In this document: positions 1 to 10,484 of the stretch, one piece after another | Layout of the letters: each line of letters begins with the position of its first letter | Numbering within the stretch: the stretch's first letter is position 1 | Source of the DNA: Channallabes apus | Lineage: Eukaryota > Chordata > Actinopteri > Siluriformes > Clariidae | Direction of reading: 5' to 3' | Length of the DNA: 64,000 nucleotides | Assembly: GCA_030522415.1 (NCBI GenBank) | Contig: CM060127.1 | Span: 18,772,814 to 18,836,813, forward strand | Translations under genes and position numbers: made by a program | Notes under the pieces: generated by a model | What the model saw: only the letters and a program-made list of their open reading frames with translations | Database searches by the model: none | Told to the model about the DNA's origin: nothing

Positions 1-766
1 GCAGAAACAACAATCTCCCTATCTTGACAATGAATACATTTTATAGAGCTTTAATTTAACTTTGCTTGTGCAACCTCTACTACTGTATATTCACACATTG
101 GTAAACTCAATCTTTCATTGCTTCAGACCTGTTTTGTCTGAAAAATGCAAATAAAAAATATAAAAGGAAAAGAAAAAAAAGTCAAGATGTTTACACCGGA
201 TCAATATGTTGAAGTGAACTGGAACATGCACTGATCAGCCATAACATTATGACCACTGACAGGTGAACACTAATCACCAAAACAGGATCATGAGCACCCA
301 AGGCTTACCCATGTCTGCGGGAACTAAAGGCCAGCCCATCCTATCTACCAAAAAAAGCCAAATGTCAATGCTAGCCATACACAAAGGCATCAAATCCAGA
401 CCTGGCCTCCAAACTCCCCCAGATCCAAAATCCAGTCCAAAGAGGACACACCCCACAACCCACAGCACATAGAGGATCTGCTGCCAGCATCCTGGTGCCA
501 GACACCACAGCAAACCAACCCCCAGAAGCCCTGTGGAGCAGGCTGGCCAGAACTTCCCTAGCGGCACATGGGAAACCCAAATCTTAGATGGTTTTATTGT
601 TGATTGTTTTAATGTTATGGCTGATCAGATAAAGCATCAGGTAAACAGCTTTATCTTAAGTGTCTTGTGAAGAATACCGGCAGGGGAAAAATAAACAGGC
701 CAGATTAGCAGACTAAATTACAATTCAACACAGAATACATTATGTGAGTATTGCATAATATCATAC
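1..766 (-). other. plectin intron (5'-most part only in window)
   Basis: This is intron downstream of exon 5. It carries a deleted Tc1-like element (229-630), described separately; the rest is AT-rich unique-looking DNA without a supportable exon. Confidence 0.7.
229..630 (+). mobile_element. internally deleted Tc1-like element, family with CACCGATCAGCC ends
   Basis: It starts cactgatcagccataacatt and ends in the inverted form aatgttatggctgatcag. Between them are decayed pieces of the family's transposase region, for example the block around 285-345 (aggatcatgagcacccaagg) and around 470-560. About 1.1 kb of a full-length element is missing, so it cannot be autonomous. Confidence 0.8.
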
Positions 767-859
767 CTGGAAGTGAAGGATGATGGTCCATATTAGCCCA
801 AGGGTCAGCTTTGGGTTTCCATCTGCTATATCATCATTCCTGATGTTCACCAGTTTGAC
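767..859 (-). CDS. plec: plectin exon 5: end of CH1 domain
   Basis: This 93-bp, phase-0 exon encodes 31 residues starting [10 protein letters not shown] and ending TIILHFQ. It contains the complete second actinin-type actin-binding signature ([15 protein letters not shown], then [10 protein letters not shown]), which forms the last helices of the first CH domain and includes the second actin-binding surface. The reverse-strand acceptor ends in tgatccag and the donor is gtatga. It is the most 3' exon of the gene in the window; the next, starting CH2, must lie below coordinate 1. It follows exon 4 across a 94-bp intron. The sequence is near-invariant among plectin, dystonin and MACF1; Ala at the IAD position fits plectin. 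Confidence 0.95.
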
Positions 860-953
860 CTGGATCAAAACAAGAAACACAATTGTAAGAACTGAGGTGT
901 GGAAACTGTGAATGTGAATAATGAAAGAAACAAGTATGAAGTGTTTCTTGTAC
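860..953 (-). other. plec: 94-bp intron between plectin exons 4 and 5
   Basis: This is a minimal-size phase-0 intron with gtacaag donor and tgatccag acceptor on the minus strand. It contrasts with the multi-kilobase introns upstream. Nothing else is seen in it. Confidence 0.9.
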
Positions 954-1031
954 TTGTCTTTGTTTCAGGAAGTCCAGGGCGATCTGGACGTTCTGCAGCT
1001 TGTGGAAGCGCATGCGACCCTTCTCTCTGGG
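954..1031 (-). CDS. plec: plectin exon 4: middle of CH1 domain
   Basis: This 78-bp, phase-0 exon encodes 26 residues, [20 protein letters not shown] followed by FLKQRQ. In plakins this is the CH1 stretch after the Leu-Ser-Gly loop and supplies the helix that packs against the actin-binding surface. The acceptor on the reverse strand reads gttggacacaaaat complementarily as ...gtccaacag, and the donor is gtacaag. The Phe-Leu-Lys-Gln-Arg-Gln ending differs from the usual mammalian plectin Leu-Arg-His-Arg-Gln, which is a mild argument for a diverged fish paralogue. Splicing to exon 5 at 859 keeps the frame. Confidence 0.95.
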
Positions 1032-1762
1032 CTGTTGGACACAAAATACAAAAGAAGCTCAGAGACAGAAGTGGAATACACTAGTTCAGAGTTGAATACT
1101 ATCAATGGTTACAGTGCGTCCAAACAAAATTTGGTCATCTTTAAGACATAGGAATTGTATGTTACTGCCATACAAATTACAAAAACTTAAATCAATTTGG
1201 AGAAACATACACTGCCTGTCAAAAGTCTCTCAACTCTTAACAGGGCATTTCAGTTGGTAAGACCAGCTGACTCGACAAGGTGCCACTTCTCAAAGTTATA
1301 GAGTTATTATATGCAGAGGTATAATTTAAAAATAATCGTAATAATAATACATTTAATTTACTAAAGGTAAAGTGCCCCAAAACACTTAACAGGCATGGAG
1401 AGGTAAAGTATTATTAAAATACCTAACAATATATGGGACTAAAATCCCCTATCAAACCTATTATTGTGCATTAAATCAATTTACAAAAACATAAGTAAGT
1501 GATGTCTATATTGACATAATCTCTTTTTTTGTTCATTTGTACTGTAAATGCATTAATTAAACATCTTACAGACCTAGGGTGAATTGTGTTTAATGCCACA
1601 GTGAATATGAAATGCATGAGAAGCCATCTGGAACATCTGAGGTGGGAATGCTCTAGCACACAATCCAGACCATGCACTGGCACTCATGACAGTAACCAAA
1701 TGGACAGCCAGTCAAACCTGAGATAGCAAGACTCCGGTCTGCTTTCAGTGTATGATGTCAAT

Positions 1763-2440
1763 TAGGGCTGCACGATTTATCGGGGGGAAAAAAATCACGA
1801 TCTCAATTCGTACATACAGTATATGCAACCTCATTTCTGATTCAATTGCACTATTTTCCTGCATACAGATGACTCTGCATTCATGTGTTCAATTATTTAC
1901 ATGATAACAATCCCAGATGCTTTATCAGTCATACTCATTGTTCACAATCACACAGTGTAACACAAAACACTATTAATTCACCAATCAGGCCAGAGATTAG
2001 CGAATGATTCAGTCATACGACTCTTCCTCATTTACTGTGTTCTGCTGTCACTCACGTAAACGTTTATCAAGGAGGCAGACCTAAACAGACTACTCGGTGC
2101 ACTTTGTGGAGTAGTATGCTGTTGTTTTGCCACTTGTTTCTGATTGTTAAACCATTAAATTTTATTTTGATGTTGCATTTATCACTATATAAATTAGTTT
2201 ATATCAGTATATACTGTATACATTATGGTTATTACAGATGCTATGTATTTATTTTATTTATTACTGTTATTATTCTGTTCAACAGCTTTTTAGTTACTCA
2301 CTTTAAGAACTCATGGCACTTTAAGAATAAAAAGGAAAAGCCCTACAGTATATAGAGAGCACTTTTTCCTTTTTTTAATTGAGAATCGTGTGACAGAACT
2401 GTGATCTCAGTTCCCATGGAGCAAGAATCGTGCAGCCCTA
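1763..2440. mobile_element. hAT-type non-autonomous element (MITE-like)
   Basis: Terminal inverted repeats are tagggctgcacgattt on the left and aatcgtgcagccctа-type (complement) on the right. Flanking 8-bp target duplications are atgtcaat (1755-1762) and atgccact (2441-2448), 6 of 8 matching. The length is 678 bp with no transposase frame. The TAGGGCTG ends and 8-bp duplication fit the hAT superfamily, and the divergence of the duplication suggests an old insertion. Confidence 0.8.
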
Positions 2441-2883
2441 ATGCCACTTATAACTTATTTTTTACATAACTGACATCATGTCTATATTAGAAATGATGTG
2501 ATGTATAAAAATGAAAAAAAAAAAAAAAAAAAACAAGTAAAAAAAATTATAAAAACACTAATCGAAAAATTATCTATAATGTACGAGTGCAGCAGTCCTT
2601 AACCTTGAGCAAATTTTACCATGAACTCAAATATATATTTCGATATTCATGAAGAGGAAAGTATTTAAGTAATTTTGTCATATACTGTACATCAGTATAC
2701 GTATAATTAATGCTTGTGCGCTGACTCAAAATGTGTATTGCTAAATATTCATTTAGAGCATTTGTAACAAATACTAGTTATGAATTTTAAGAATTGAATC
2801 CATCTAGACATGTTTCTCTTTATTCCAGCATCTATTTGAAATGCCCAACCAGATCAAAACATATTTAAACCTTGCTACCTTAA

Positions 2884-2913
2884 TCATAATAATAATAATA
2901 ATAATAATAATAA
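2884..2913. repeat. (AAT)n microsatellite
   Basis: About ten tandem AAT units in the intron between exons 3 and 4. Confidence 0.9.
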
Positions 2914-3559
2914 AATCCACTCTCATGCAATACATGAATATGTGTATAAATTCAAATAAGAGAGGATATTGGAGTGAGATTAAATTATTTTCTACAAAGG
3001 AAGTCAAACGATAGGTATGAATGCTAACCCTGTCCCAACCTTAACTTTAACCTTTTGAACTTTGCATAAGAATTGTACTGTGCAAATAGCTATGGATTTG
3101 CAAGTGTGAGACCACAGTAAAATAAAAAGACAGAATATATCTTGGTTTTTAATTTTTTTTTTATTTTAGTGCTTGAGTAATTAAAAGTGCAGACACTTTT
3201 TAACTTCAACTCAAGTATAATTTTGATAAAATTCTGTCATTTAATAAGTAAATACTCCCTAATAAAATTTTTATTCACTTCAATGTAATAAAAGGTCAGT
3301 CTTGCTTGGTCTGAGGGATATTTTGATAAGTTTACAAATTCCCAGTTCATTCAATTACATCTTTAATGTACAAAACAATGTACATTTAATAACATAACTT
3401 CCGAGAAAAAAAATATCAAACTGTAGCCAGTCTCACAGATCATAATAACTGCAAACCAAGCCTGCTTGATCAAACTGGCCAAATGTAAATTAATCTTTAT
3501 CCAGAATACCTGAGCTCATTTTGTAAGAGCAAAAAAGACTGACAACAAGACACAAGACA

Positions 3560-3800
3560 AAGGAAGTGACATCATGCACAACCCAGGTCACCTGGGAGTG
3601 ACGCATGCCAGACCCCCTGAGGAGGCGAGTCGGAAGGTTCTAGACCCACTCACCAACCGTGAGTTCCTGACAACATCACGCTCCCTCGGCTACCCCAGCA
3701 AGAGCATCGCAAGAGAAGAGGCAAAGGCAAAGGGGTCAAGGTTAGGGCAGAGGTCAGCCAAGTAGAAAACTGAAAGGTCAGGGGTGGGCAAAACCAGTGC
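3560..3800. other. GC-richer unclassified patch
   Basis: A 240-bp block with balanced composition stands out from the AT-rich intron. It has an open frame on the plus strand (3574-3765) and ends in direct-repeat-like ggtcag/aggtcagcc segments. It looks like a fragment of a dispersed repeat, but the family was not recognised. No splice sites flank it convincingly on the minus strand. Confidence 0.35.
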
Positions 3801-4251
3801 AGGAGGTTGAAACAGAGGCAGAAAACACAACAGTAACAGTTAAAAGATGTGCAACAGAAGAAAACCTGTGAAAGTAGATGTAATTCAACTGGGCATTCAT
3901 AATTTGGTGTTCAGAAATCTCTCAAATGTAAAAAGTCACGCATGCAGAAACTAGGTGAAAGAACAAAATGTTAAAAGAATTTTTAAAAACTGCGGTTATT
4001 TAAGTGTAGGTTAAATGAAGCTTGGTGGTTAAATCTTGACTACCATGCGGCTGTTATGAATCAGGAAGGAGTTAGATTTATTAAAAGGACCTATGGCTAG
4101 AGTAAGCACGCGAAGGAAAAAAGGTGCACAAGCAGGTACTGTATCCACAATAAGGTTTTGCTTCAGGATGCATATCTGATGCAAGATCTATTTTTTTTTT
4201 ACTGGTTTCCTTCATAGCAAGTCAGTGGGAAACTATTACTAAAGGACTCAC

Positions 4252-4341
4252 CAGCGTTTCTCCAGAGAGCACCTCCAGCAGGGAAATGAGGCTGTGGCCA
4301 TCTCGCAGATCCTCGTACAGGTCTGTGATGTGCCTCTGAGC
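4252..4341 (-). CDS. plec: plectin exon 3: CH1 domain, DLYEDLRDG segment
   Basis: This 90-bp, phase-0 exon encodes 30 residues beginning [20 protein letters not shown] and ending with Leu-Ser-Gly-Glu-Thr-Leu. It covers CH1 helices with the plakin hallmark DLYEDLRDG. The acceptor reads tatgtccag and the donor gtgagt on the minus strand. The Ala-Gln-Arg-His start is the plectin version; dystonin and MACF1 usually have Val-Arg-Lys-His here. The upstream partner may be the 15-bp exon at 7791-7805 or, if that is skipped, exon 2 directly; both keep frame. Between this exon and the micro-exon lies a complete Tc1 transposon. Confidence 0.95.
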
Positions 4342-5593
4342 CTGGACATATAAACATACAAAGAAAGAAACCAATGAAATACTTAATTGATTATGTGGTA
4401 AAGTGTTTTTTTGATGTACTAATGTGTTTGGCTCATTCAATTCCTTTTACTTTTAATTATTTGTCAATTAGTTTTATTTTAAACCTAAAATATCTATACC
4501 TTGAAACAAACAAACAAAAATCTTTTTTTTAATTACTGCTTATTGCTCATGTGCAACCCAATCAATGCGACAGCCTGTTATGTGAAAACAATGGCTGTGA
4601 ACGTGGCCTCATATAATAAAGAATAACTTTTGCCCACAAATACATTAATTATTATCATTGAAAGAACAAAACATCATACATTTTAACCGTAAATAGTTAT
4701 ATTTCTTTGTAGTGGAACATCCATGAAACAAGAGCATTTATAACAGCTATAGGAGCAGGTTTAAAATCTGTGTAAGATGTTACTATAAAAAAATAAAATA
4801 AAATAAAAACTGACTGCATTAATATACAGTAGTACACCTGTCTGTTCCGCTTTTGTAGAACATTTATTCTATTAGAAAATCTAATCACAGATGATGCTCT
4901 AATAGTGCTATGGTACAAGTAAAAATATATGATAGTTACTAGATTATACTGTACATACACTGAGCCTTAATAACGCTTTATAACTTCATAATTCATTATC
5001 ATTTTAAAAAGCAATCCTGCAGTATTTATAATACTGCTTTTTAATAAATGGCATAGTGACTTTAAAGGGTCGTACACTCTTCAAATAATTAGGATTTAAG
5101 ATCTGAGTGAAAATACAGAATATTTCCCAATCAGAAAGATTCTCAAATAGAAGCTGAGGATTCTAACATAGACAAAGAATCCTTAAGAAACTATTAACTA
5201 TTTCTATAATATCTATATTTCTATAATAATACTTTTCTCTGAAATAAATTTATGGGTAGATCTTTATAAGTAGACTGTTTTAAATCCATATCCTTACAAA
5301 TGATTGTTTTTTTAAATAAGTTTCACAGGATTTAAATGTCTCACAGGAGTCTCGCTAGCAGTTCTTAGGAACTCGTGGCCTAAAGGTAACTTGGATTAAC
5401 AAACATCTTTTCATTGGAAGCTTAAATTGTGGGCTGAACTTGCTTCGACTAACACTGCTGTCTAGATAAGCGTTGAACAATTTAATTCTAAGGAACTCAT
5501 GGATTAAAGAGTCAGATTAAAAACTGCCCATTCTGATTAATCATTAGCCCAAAGGTTGCAGGGAATAGTATTTATGTCTCACTTCTACACATA

Positions 5594-7218
5594 CCGTGGT
5601 GTGAAAAACTATTTGCCCCCCTCCTGATTTCTTATTCTTTTGCATGTTTGTCACACAAAATGTTTCTGATCATCAAACACATTTAACTATTAGTCAAAGA
5701 TAACACAAGTAAACACAAAATGCAGTTTTTAAATGAGGGGTTTTATTATTTAGGGAGAGAAAAAATCCAAACCTACTGTACATGGCCCTGTGTGAAAAAG
5801 TAATTGCCCCCTGAACCTAATAACTGGTTGGGCCACCCTTAGCAGCAATAACTGCAATCAAGCGTTTGCGATAACTTGCAACGAGTCTTTTACAGCGCTC
5901 TGGAGGAATTTTGGCCCACTCATCTTTGCAGAATTGTTGTAATTCAGCTTTATTTGAGGGTTTTCTAGCATGAACCGCCTTTTTAAGGTCATGCCACAAC
6001 ATCTCAATAGGATTCAGGTCAGGACTTTGACTAGGCCACTCCAAAGTCTTCATTTTGTTTTTCTTCAGCCATTCAGAGGTGGATTTGCTGGTGTGTTCTG
6101 GGTCATTGTCCTGCTGCAGCACCCAAGATCGCTTCAGCTTGAGTTGACGAACAGATGGCCGGACATTCTCCTTCAGGATTTTTTGGTAGACAGTAGAATT
6201 CATGGTTCCATCTATCACAGCAAGCCTTCCAGGTCCTGAAGCAGCAAAACAACCCCAGTCCATCACACTACCACCACCATATTTTACTGTTGGTATGATG
6301 TTCTTTTTCTGAAATGCTGTGTTACTTTTACGCCAGATGTAACGGGACACGCACCTTCCAAAAAGTTCAACTTTTGTCTCGTCGGTCCACAAGGTATTTT
6401 CCAAAAAGTCTTGGCAATCATTGAGATGTTTTTTAGCAAAATTGAGACGAGCCTTAATGTTCTTTTTGCTTAAAAGTGGTTTGCGCCTTGGAAATCTGCC
6501 ATGCAGGCCGTTTTTGCCCAGTCTCTTTCTTATGGTGGAGTCATGAACACTGACCTTAATTGAGGCAAGTGAGGCCTGCAGTTCTTTAGATGTTGTCCTG
6601 GGGTCTTTTGTGGCCTCTCGGATGAGTTGTCTCTGCGCTCTTGGGGTAATTTTGGTCAGCCGGCCACTCCTGGGAAGGTTCACCACTGTTCCATGTTTTT
6701 GCCATTTGTGGATAATGGCTCTCACTGTGGTTCGCTGGAGTCCCAAAGCTTTAGAAATGGCTTTATAACCTTTACCAGACTGATAGATCTCAATTACTTT
6801 TGTTCTCATTTGTTCCTGAATTTCTTTGGATCTTGGCATGATGTCTAGCTTTTGAGGTGCTTTTGGTCTACTTCTCTGTGTCAGGTAGCTCCTATTTAAG
6901 TGATTTCTTGATTGAAACAGGTGTGGCAGTAATCAGGCCTGGGGGTGACTACAGAAATTGAACTCAGGTGTGATAAACCACAGTTAAGTTATTTTTTAAC
7001 AAGGGGGGCAATCACTTTTTCACACAGGGCCTTGTAGATTTGGAGTTTTTTTCCTTGATTAATAACGTAAACCTTCATTTAAAAACTGCATTTTGTGTTC
7101 AATTATATTATCTTTGACTAATAGTTAACGGTTTTTGATGAGCAGAAACATTTAAGTGTGACAAACATGCAAAAGAATAAGAAATCAGGAAGGGGGCAAA
7201 TAGTTTTTCACACCACTG
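5594..7218 (-). mobile_element. complete Tc1 transposon with intact transposase
   Basis: The element is about 1.6 kb, flanked by TA (5592-5593 and 7219-7220). It has long inverted repeats of roughly 220 bp with an IR/DR layout. Outer repeats read ccgtggtgtgaaaaactatt (5594 on) and its complement ending at 7218. Inner repeats are at 5783-5815 (ctgtgtgaaaaagtaattgc) and 7003-7033. The single difference at the left tip (ccgtgg against cagtgg) is the only terminal defect noticed. The transposase frame between the repeats is unbroken. It sits antisense-parallel, on the same strand as plec. Confidence 0.95.
5817..6839 (-). CDS. Tc1 family transposase, 340 residues, full length
   Basis: This is a cut-and-paste DDE transposase of the Tc1 branch of Tc1/mariner, acting in the nucleus on the element's inner and outer direct repeats and inserting at TA. 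The N-terminal half has a paired-like DNA-binding region: helix-turn-helix at residues 10-50 (GYKAISKALGL), a GR-rich linker at 55-62 (LPRSGRLT) and a second helix-turn-helix around 63-115. Basic stretches at 118-128 (RRKPLLSKKN) suit nuclear import. The catalytic triad is D153 (WTDETK), D244 (QQDND) and E279 (NPIE), with exactly 34 residues between the last two, the Tc1 DD34E spacing. The Gly-rich GGGS box is at 188-191. The length is typical of the family. Asp at 194 (VMDWGCF) replaces the usual hydrophobic residue and may impair folding, so activity is uncertain. Confidence 0.95.
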   Translation of the reverse strand: MPRSKEIQEQMRTKVIEIYQSGKGYKAISKALGLQRTTVRAIIHKWQKHGTVVNLPRSGRLTKITPRAQRQLIREATKDPRTTSKELQASLASIKVSVHDSTIRKRLGKNGLHGRFPRRKPLLSKKNIKARLNFAKKHLNDCQDFLENTLWTDETKVELFGRCVSRYIWRKSNTAFQKKNIIPTVKYGGGSVMDWGCFAASGPGRLAVIDGTMNSTVYQKILKENVRPSVRQLKLKRSWVLQQDNDPEHTSKSTSEWLKKNKMKTLEWPSQSPDLNPIEMLWHDLKKAVHARKPSNKAELQQFCKDEWAKIPPERCKRLVASYRKRLIAVIAAKGGPTSY

Positions 7219-7790
7219 TATGTTTGCTATGCATTATTCATATTCAGAAGTTTCCTATTGTTCAGACTAAATCAGAGCAGTGTCAGGTCACACATCTGTC
7301 ATAGATTAAAATCAAAACACAGCACAGCAAATCAAACAAGAGAGTTTAGGCAGTGACAAGTGTGTTAATAACTTATACTGTACTAACGTTATCTATATTT
7401 AGTGTCAGTAATCTCACAGGAAGAAAGAAAGACGCAACTTAAAGGTTAAAGATCGTTAAAGGTTAAAGTCCCCTGCAGAAGAAAGAGTTAATCAACAGTC
7501 ATTGTGTTGACAGTGAAACAAAGCATTATTACAGAATCATCCTTAGCTCACTGACATGTCTTCCATTTATTTATTTTATAATGAAAGTTCTTCACTGAAT
7601 GTGGTTTAAGCTGTAAGTGGTCTAAAATTAATAAACAAACGATTAAGCACCTGTTTCTCCTGCAAAGAGGCTCAAGCAGTATAAACAAAACAACACAAGA
7701 GGGAGGCGTGTAAACTGTAGGTGCATGAGATTAATCACAATCCATGCAGATGAGGTTCAGTCAGCACTCGGGTTCAAGCACATAACCTAC

Positions 7791-7805
7791 CTCTGCTTTC
7801 CAGTG
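7791..7805 (-). CDS. plec: plectin micro-exon 2-alpha (15 bp, optional)
   Basis: This 15-bp exon reads CAC TGG AAA GCA GAG on the minus strand, encoding His-Trp-Lys-Ala-Glu. It is flanked by a gatggccatcag-like acceptor (ag immediately upstream) and a strong gtaggt donor. Mammalian plectin has an alternatively spliced 15-bp exon at the same place with nearly the same peptide (His-Trp-Arg-Ala-Glu), reported to modify actin-binding behaviour. The exon is in phase 0 at both ends, so inclusion or skipping preserves the reading frame between exon 2 and exon 3. It is far too short for gene finders that need long open frames. Confidence 0.88.
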
Positions 7806-8252
7806 CTGATGGAGATGGATGGAGAGATTGTTATGAAGAGGCAGAGAAAAGGAAAGAGAGAAATTTGCATAACACATGAATAAGATTGGGATTTATGTGA
7901 ATGAAAAATTAAAGAAGAACATAGAGTACGGAATGCAGAGAAAACAGTGTGAGGGCGTCTTATACCAGGATGGAGTATTTAAGATTTATTCGTCAATGTT
8001 TTTAATAATATTATTACAAATATATTAATAAATAAAAATAGTAATAATAATAATTACATTATATTATTATTACTATTAATTGCCTTTGCATCAAGATATT
8101 TTTTAATTGTTCTATTATTAAATGCAAAGCTGACATTAACTCAATAAAAAAAACTATTAACAGTTATTAAAAATGAATGGGTTATTTACTGAAAATTATT
8201 CAAATTATGAAAATGTGACAAATTGATAAATGTATTAATTATATATAGGGCT

Positions 8253-8330
8253 GGGCGATTTGGCCTAAAATCAAAATCTCGATTAATTGAACATTTAAAC
8301 TCGATTACGATTAATGAACGATTATTTTAT
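8253..8330 (+). mobile_element. left-end fragment of a hAT-type element
   Basis: It begins tagggctgggcgatttggcc and continues with the alternating aatctcgatta/cgattaatga motif seen in such elements. No matching right end was found nearby, so it is a truncated copy or the right half has decayed. Confidence 0.55.
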
Positions 8331-8964
8331 TTATTTATTTGCCCTCATAGTTCACTGACAAGTTTTGTACTATTTTAATATAGTATATACTTTTTTACTA
8401 TTAACTATAAATACTAATTCAACATTAACATGGAAAACTATTTAAATATGAATTTCATCAAATATGCAGCTTTAAAAAATTTTAAATCATTTATAATCCA
8501 TAAAGATTTTTTGTCATAAAACTTGATTAGATTTAGATTTATTCAATTTAGAGTGTACAAATAGGAATACAACTGGGTTACAGTGTGAAAATAAAGAGCA
8601 TTGGAATGTCTGAAGGACTATTTCTGAAGACTGCTTAAAGATATTAGAAGAAAGCTTCACTAGGTGAGCTCCGGCTTGTTGTAGAATAACGGTGGTCATA
8701 CAGTACCAAATATTGACTTTAAAGCTTATTAGAAATATTCAAACTCTGTTTGTGCTACACATCATACTGTATTTACATGTTTGTTTGCACTAAAGTTGTA
8801 ATAAACCACTGTCGTATTTTCCTGTCAAAATATAAAGAAATGAGGGGTAGCTTTTGCAAGAAAAATAAAATTAAATATATCCATTTTTCAAATATTTTTT
8901 ATTAGCACTGTTACATCAATTCATATTTAAAACAGTTCTTAGAAAACTAATTCTACCCTTATAC

Positions 8965-9065
8965 TACTACTACTACTAATAATAATAATAATAATATATT
9001 ATTATTTCACGAAAAAAATAATGACTTATTATTATTATTATAATTATTATTATTTTTTTTTTATT
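8965..9065. repeat. imperfect (TAC)n/(AAT)n/(ATT)n cluster
   Basis: Short runs of tac, aat and att trinucleotides follow one another, with the aat and att runs being inverted relative to each other and able to form a hairpin. Confidence 0.75.
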
Positions 9066-9997
9066 ATTATCAGGTATTCAAAAGTTTTGTAATCAGGTTT
9101 CATACATAATGGCTTACACATCATCTTAATCATACTTTATAAGACAAATTTATTAGTATTATGAGTAACCACTACTTTAGCAAATAAAAGCTTTGTAATC
9201 ATTTTACAAAAATCATTATAATTTTTTTATATTAGTTATAAAATTATTATATAGTGAGGTTGTTATTAAAGGCTCCAGATATTTGCCCTGTAATTCTTTA
9301 ATGTTATGAATAAACCTCTAGGTACCTAAAATCTCAATGTCTAAATAGCTACCAGGCTGTTTGGCCGTGCCTCTGAGGACAGCCCAAAAAACTAAAAGGC
9401 ATCCGTTAAAACATAATTGCATACAGATGGAACAGATTCTGTTACAACCACTTCACATCTTACAGAAAGAATCCAGGATGACTGTACAATTCCATGCAGG
9501 AGACTTATGAGAAGAGGCTAAGACAGATACATTAGAAGATGAAATAGAACACATTTTCTATGACAATATGGTGTTACTTTAGTGTGGATTTATTTTTTGC
9601 TATGCTAAAAAAAATTACTTTTATTTGTTAGCAGAAAAAGTGTAGAGCTGCGATTCTATTAAATCCATTCAACTGTATCTGTTTTATAGACGGTGCTAAA
9701 ATGGCATGGGAATGTTTATCTCTGAATGAAATTAAGCATGGGAAAACAAACTTATAACACCATCTCTGACAAAAACTATGTTATGCAAGTCGGTGACATC
9801 ACTAACATGAATGATTTTTGATGAAGGTCTTTGTGATATGGGCATCACTGCAAGGAAACATGGTACGTGATTTAAATATCGACTGCTTGGCACCTGTGGG
9901 CCAGATGGTGCATTCATGAGGCCATAAATAAAAGACATTGTGCTTATGCAGGGAACTAAAACCTGACCAGATGTGGATGACTCACGCACATGGATAC

Positions 9998-10000
<3 letters not shown>

Positions 10001-10050
<50 letters not shown>
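10001..10050. repeat. (AC)25 microsatellite
   Basis: Twenty-five perfect AC units; the longest uninterrupted dinucleotide repeat in the window and likely polymorphic. Confidence 0.97.
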
Positions 10051-10055
<5 letters not shown>

Positions 10056-10484
10056 GCACCCCCAAACTGACACGCAACTATAGATACACAGTTACATTTC
10101 AGATACTATATAGGATGTTATATTTTTATTAGCATACAATTGTTACTTCTGTAAATCAACAGAACTTTGCCATGGGCTTCATTCTTTCTCTAAACACATT
10201 CCTGTCATACAAGTACAGAATGACAGAGAAGCCATGGAACCCATTTTAACCATAATGTTAAGTACAGGGTTAACAGTTAACAGTCTGGTCAACAGATAAA
10301 GCTGTACTCTGCTAAAAGTCTACTGCTTCCAAATGTAACCTCTGCTGCTACAAGTAAAAAAGAATATAAAAAATATTTCATGGCAATAATTATATTGTAT
10401 ATATTTAGAATTTCCGATAAACTACAATTTGTTAATTAAATAATGTAATAGAAAGCACTGTGTATCACTTATTCTTTATACCAC

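Larger units (their letters stand above)
1032..4251 (-). other. plectin intron between exons 3 and 4
   Basis: This 3.2-kb intron holds a hAT-type element (1763-2440), a poly-A run (2514-2534), an (AAT)n run (2884-2913) and a GC-richer patch at 3560-3800 of unknown origin. Mammalian plectin has an optional 36-bp exon 3-alpha in this intron; I could not identify a counterpart. Confidence 0.7.
4342..7790 (-). other. plectin intron between micro-exon 2-alpha and exon 3
   Basis: This 3.4-kb intron is nearly half occupied by the complete Tc1 transposon at 5594-7218. Sequence at 4342-5593 and 7219-7790 is AT rich with no supportable feature. Confidence 0.75.

Noticed and set aside
767..1031. Dystonin or MACF1 instead of plectin
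   Set aside because: Exons 4 and 5 alone would fit all three genes, and FLKQRQ is MACF1-like. The 1b, 1e and 1a first exons, the His-Trp-Lys-Ala-Glu micro-exon and the AQRHI junction are plectin features.
9732..10132. Small proteins with Cys-Val or Thr-His runs on both strands
   Set aside because: They are translations of the CA repeat.
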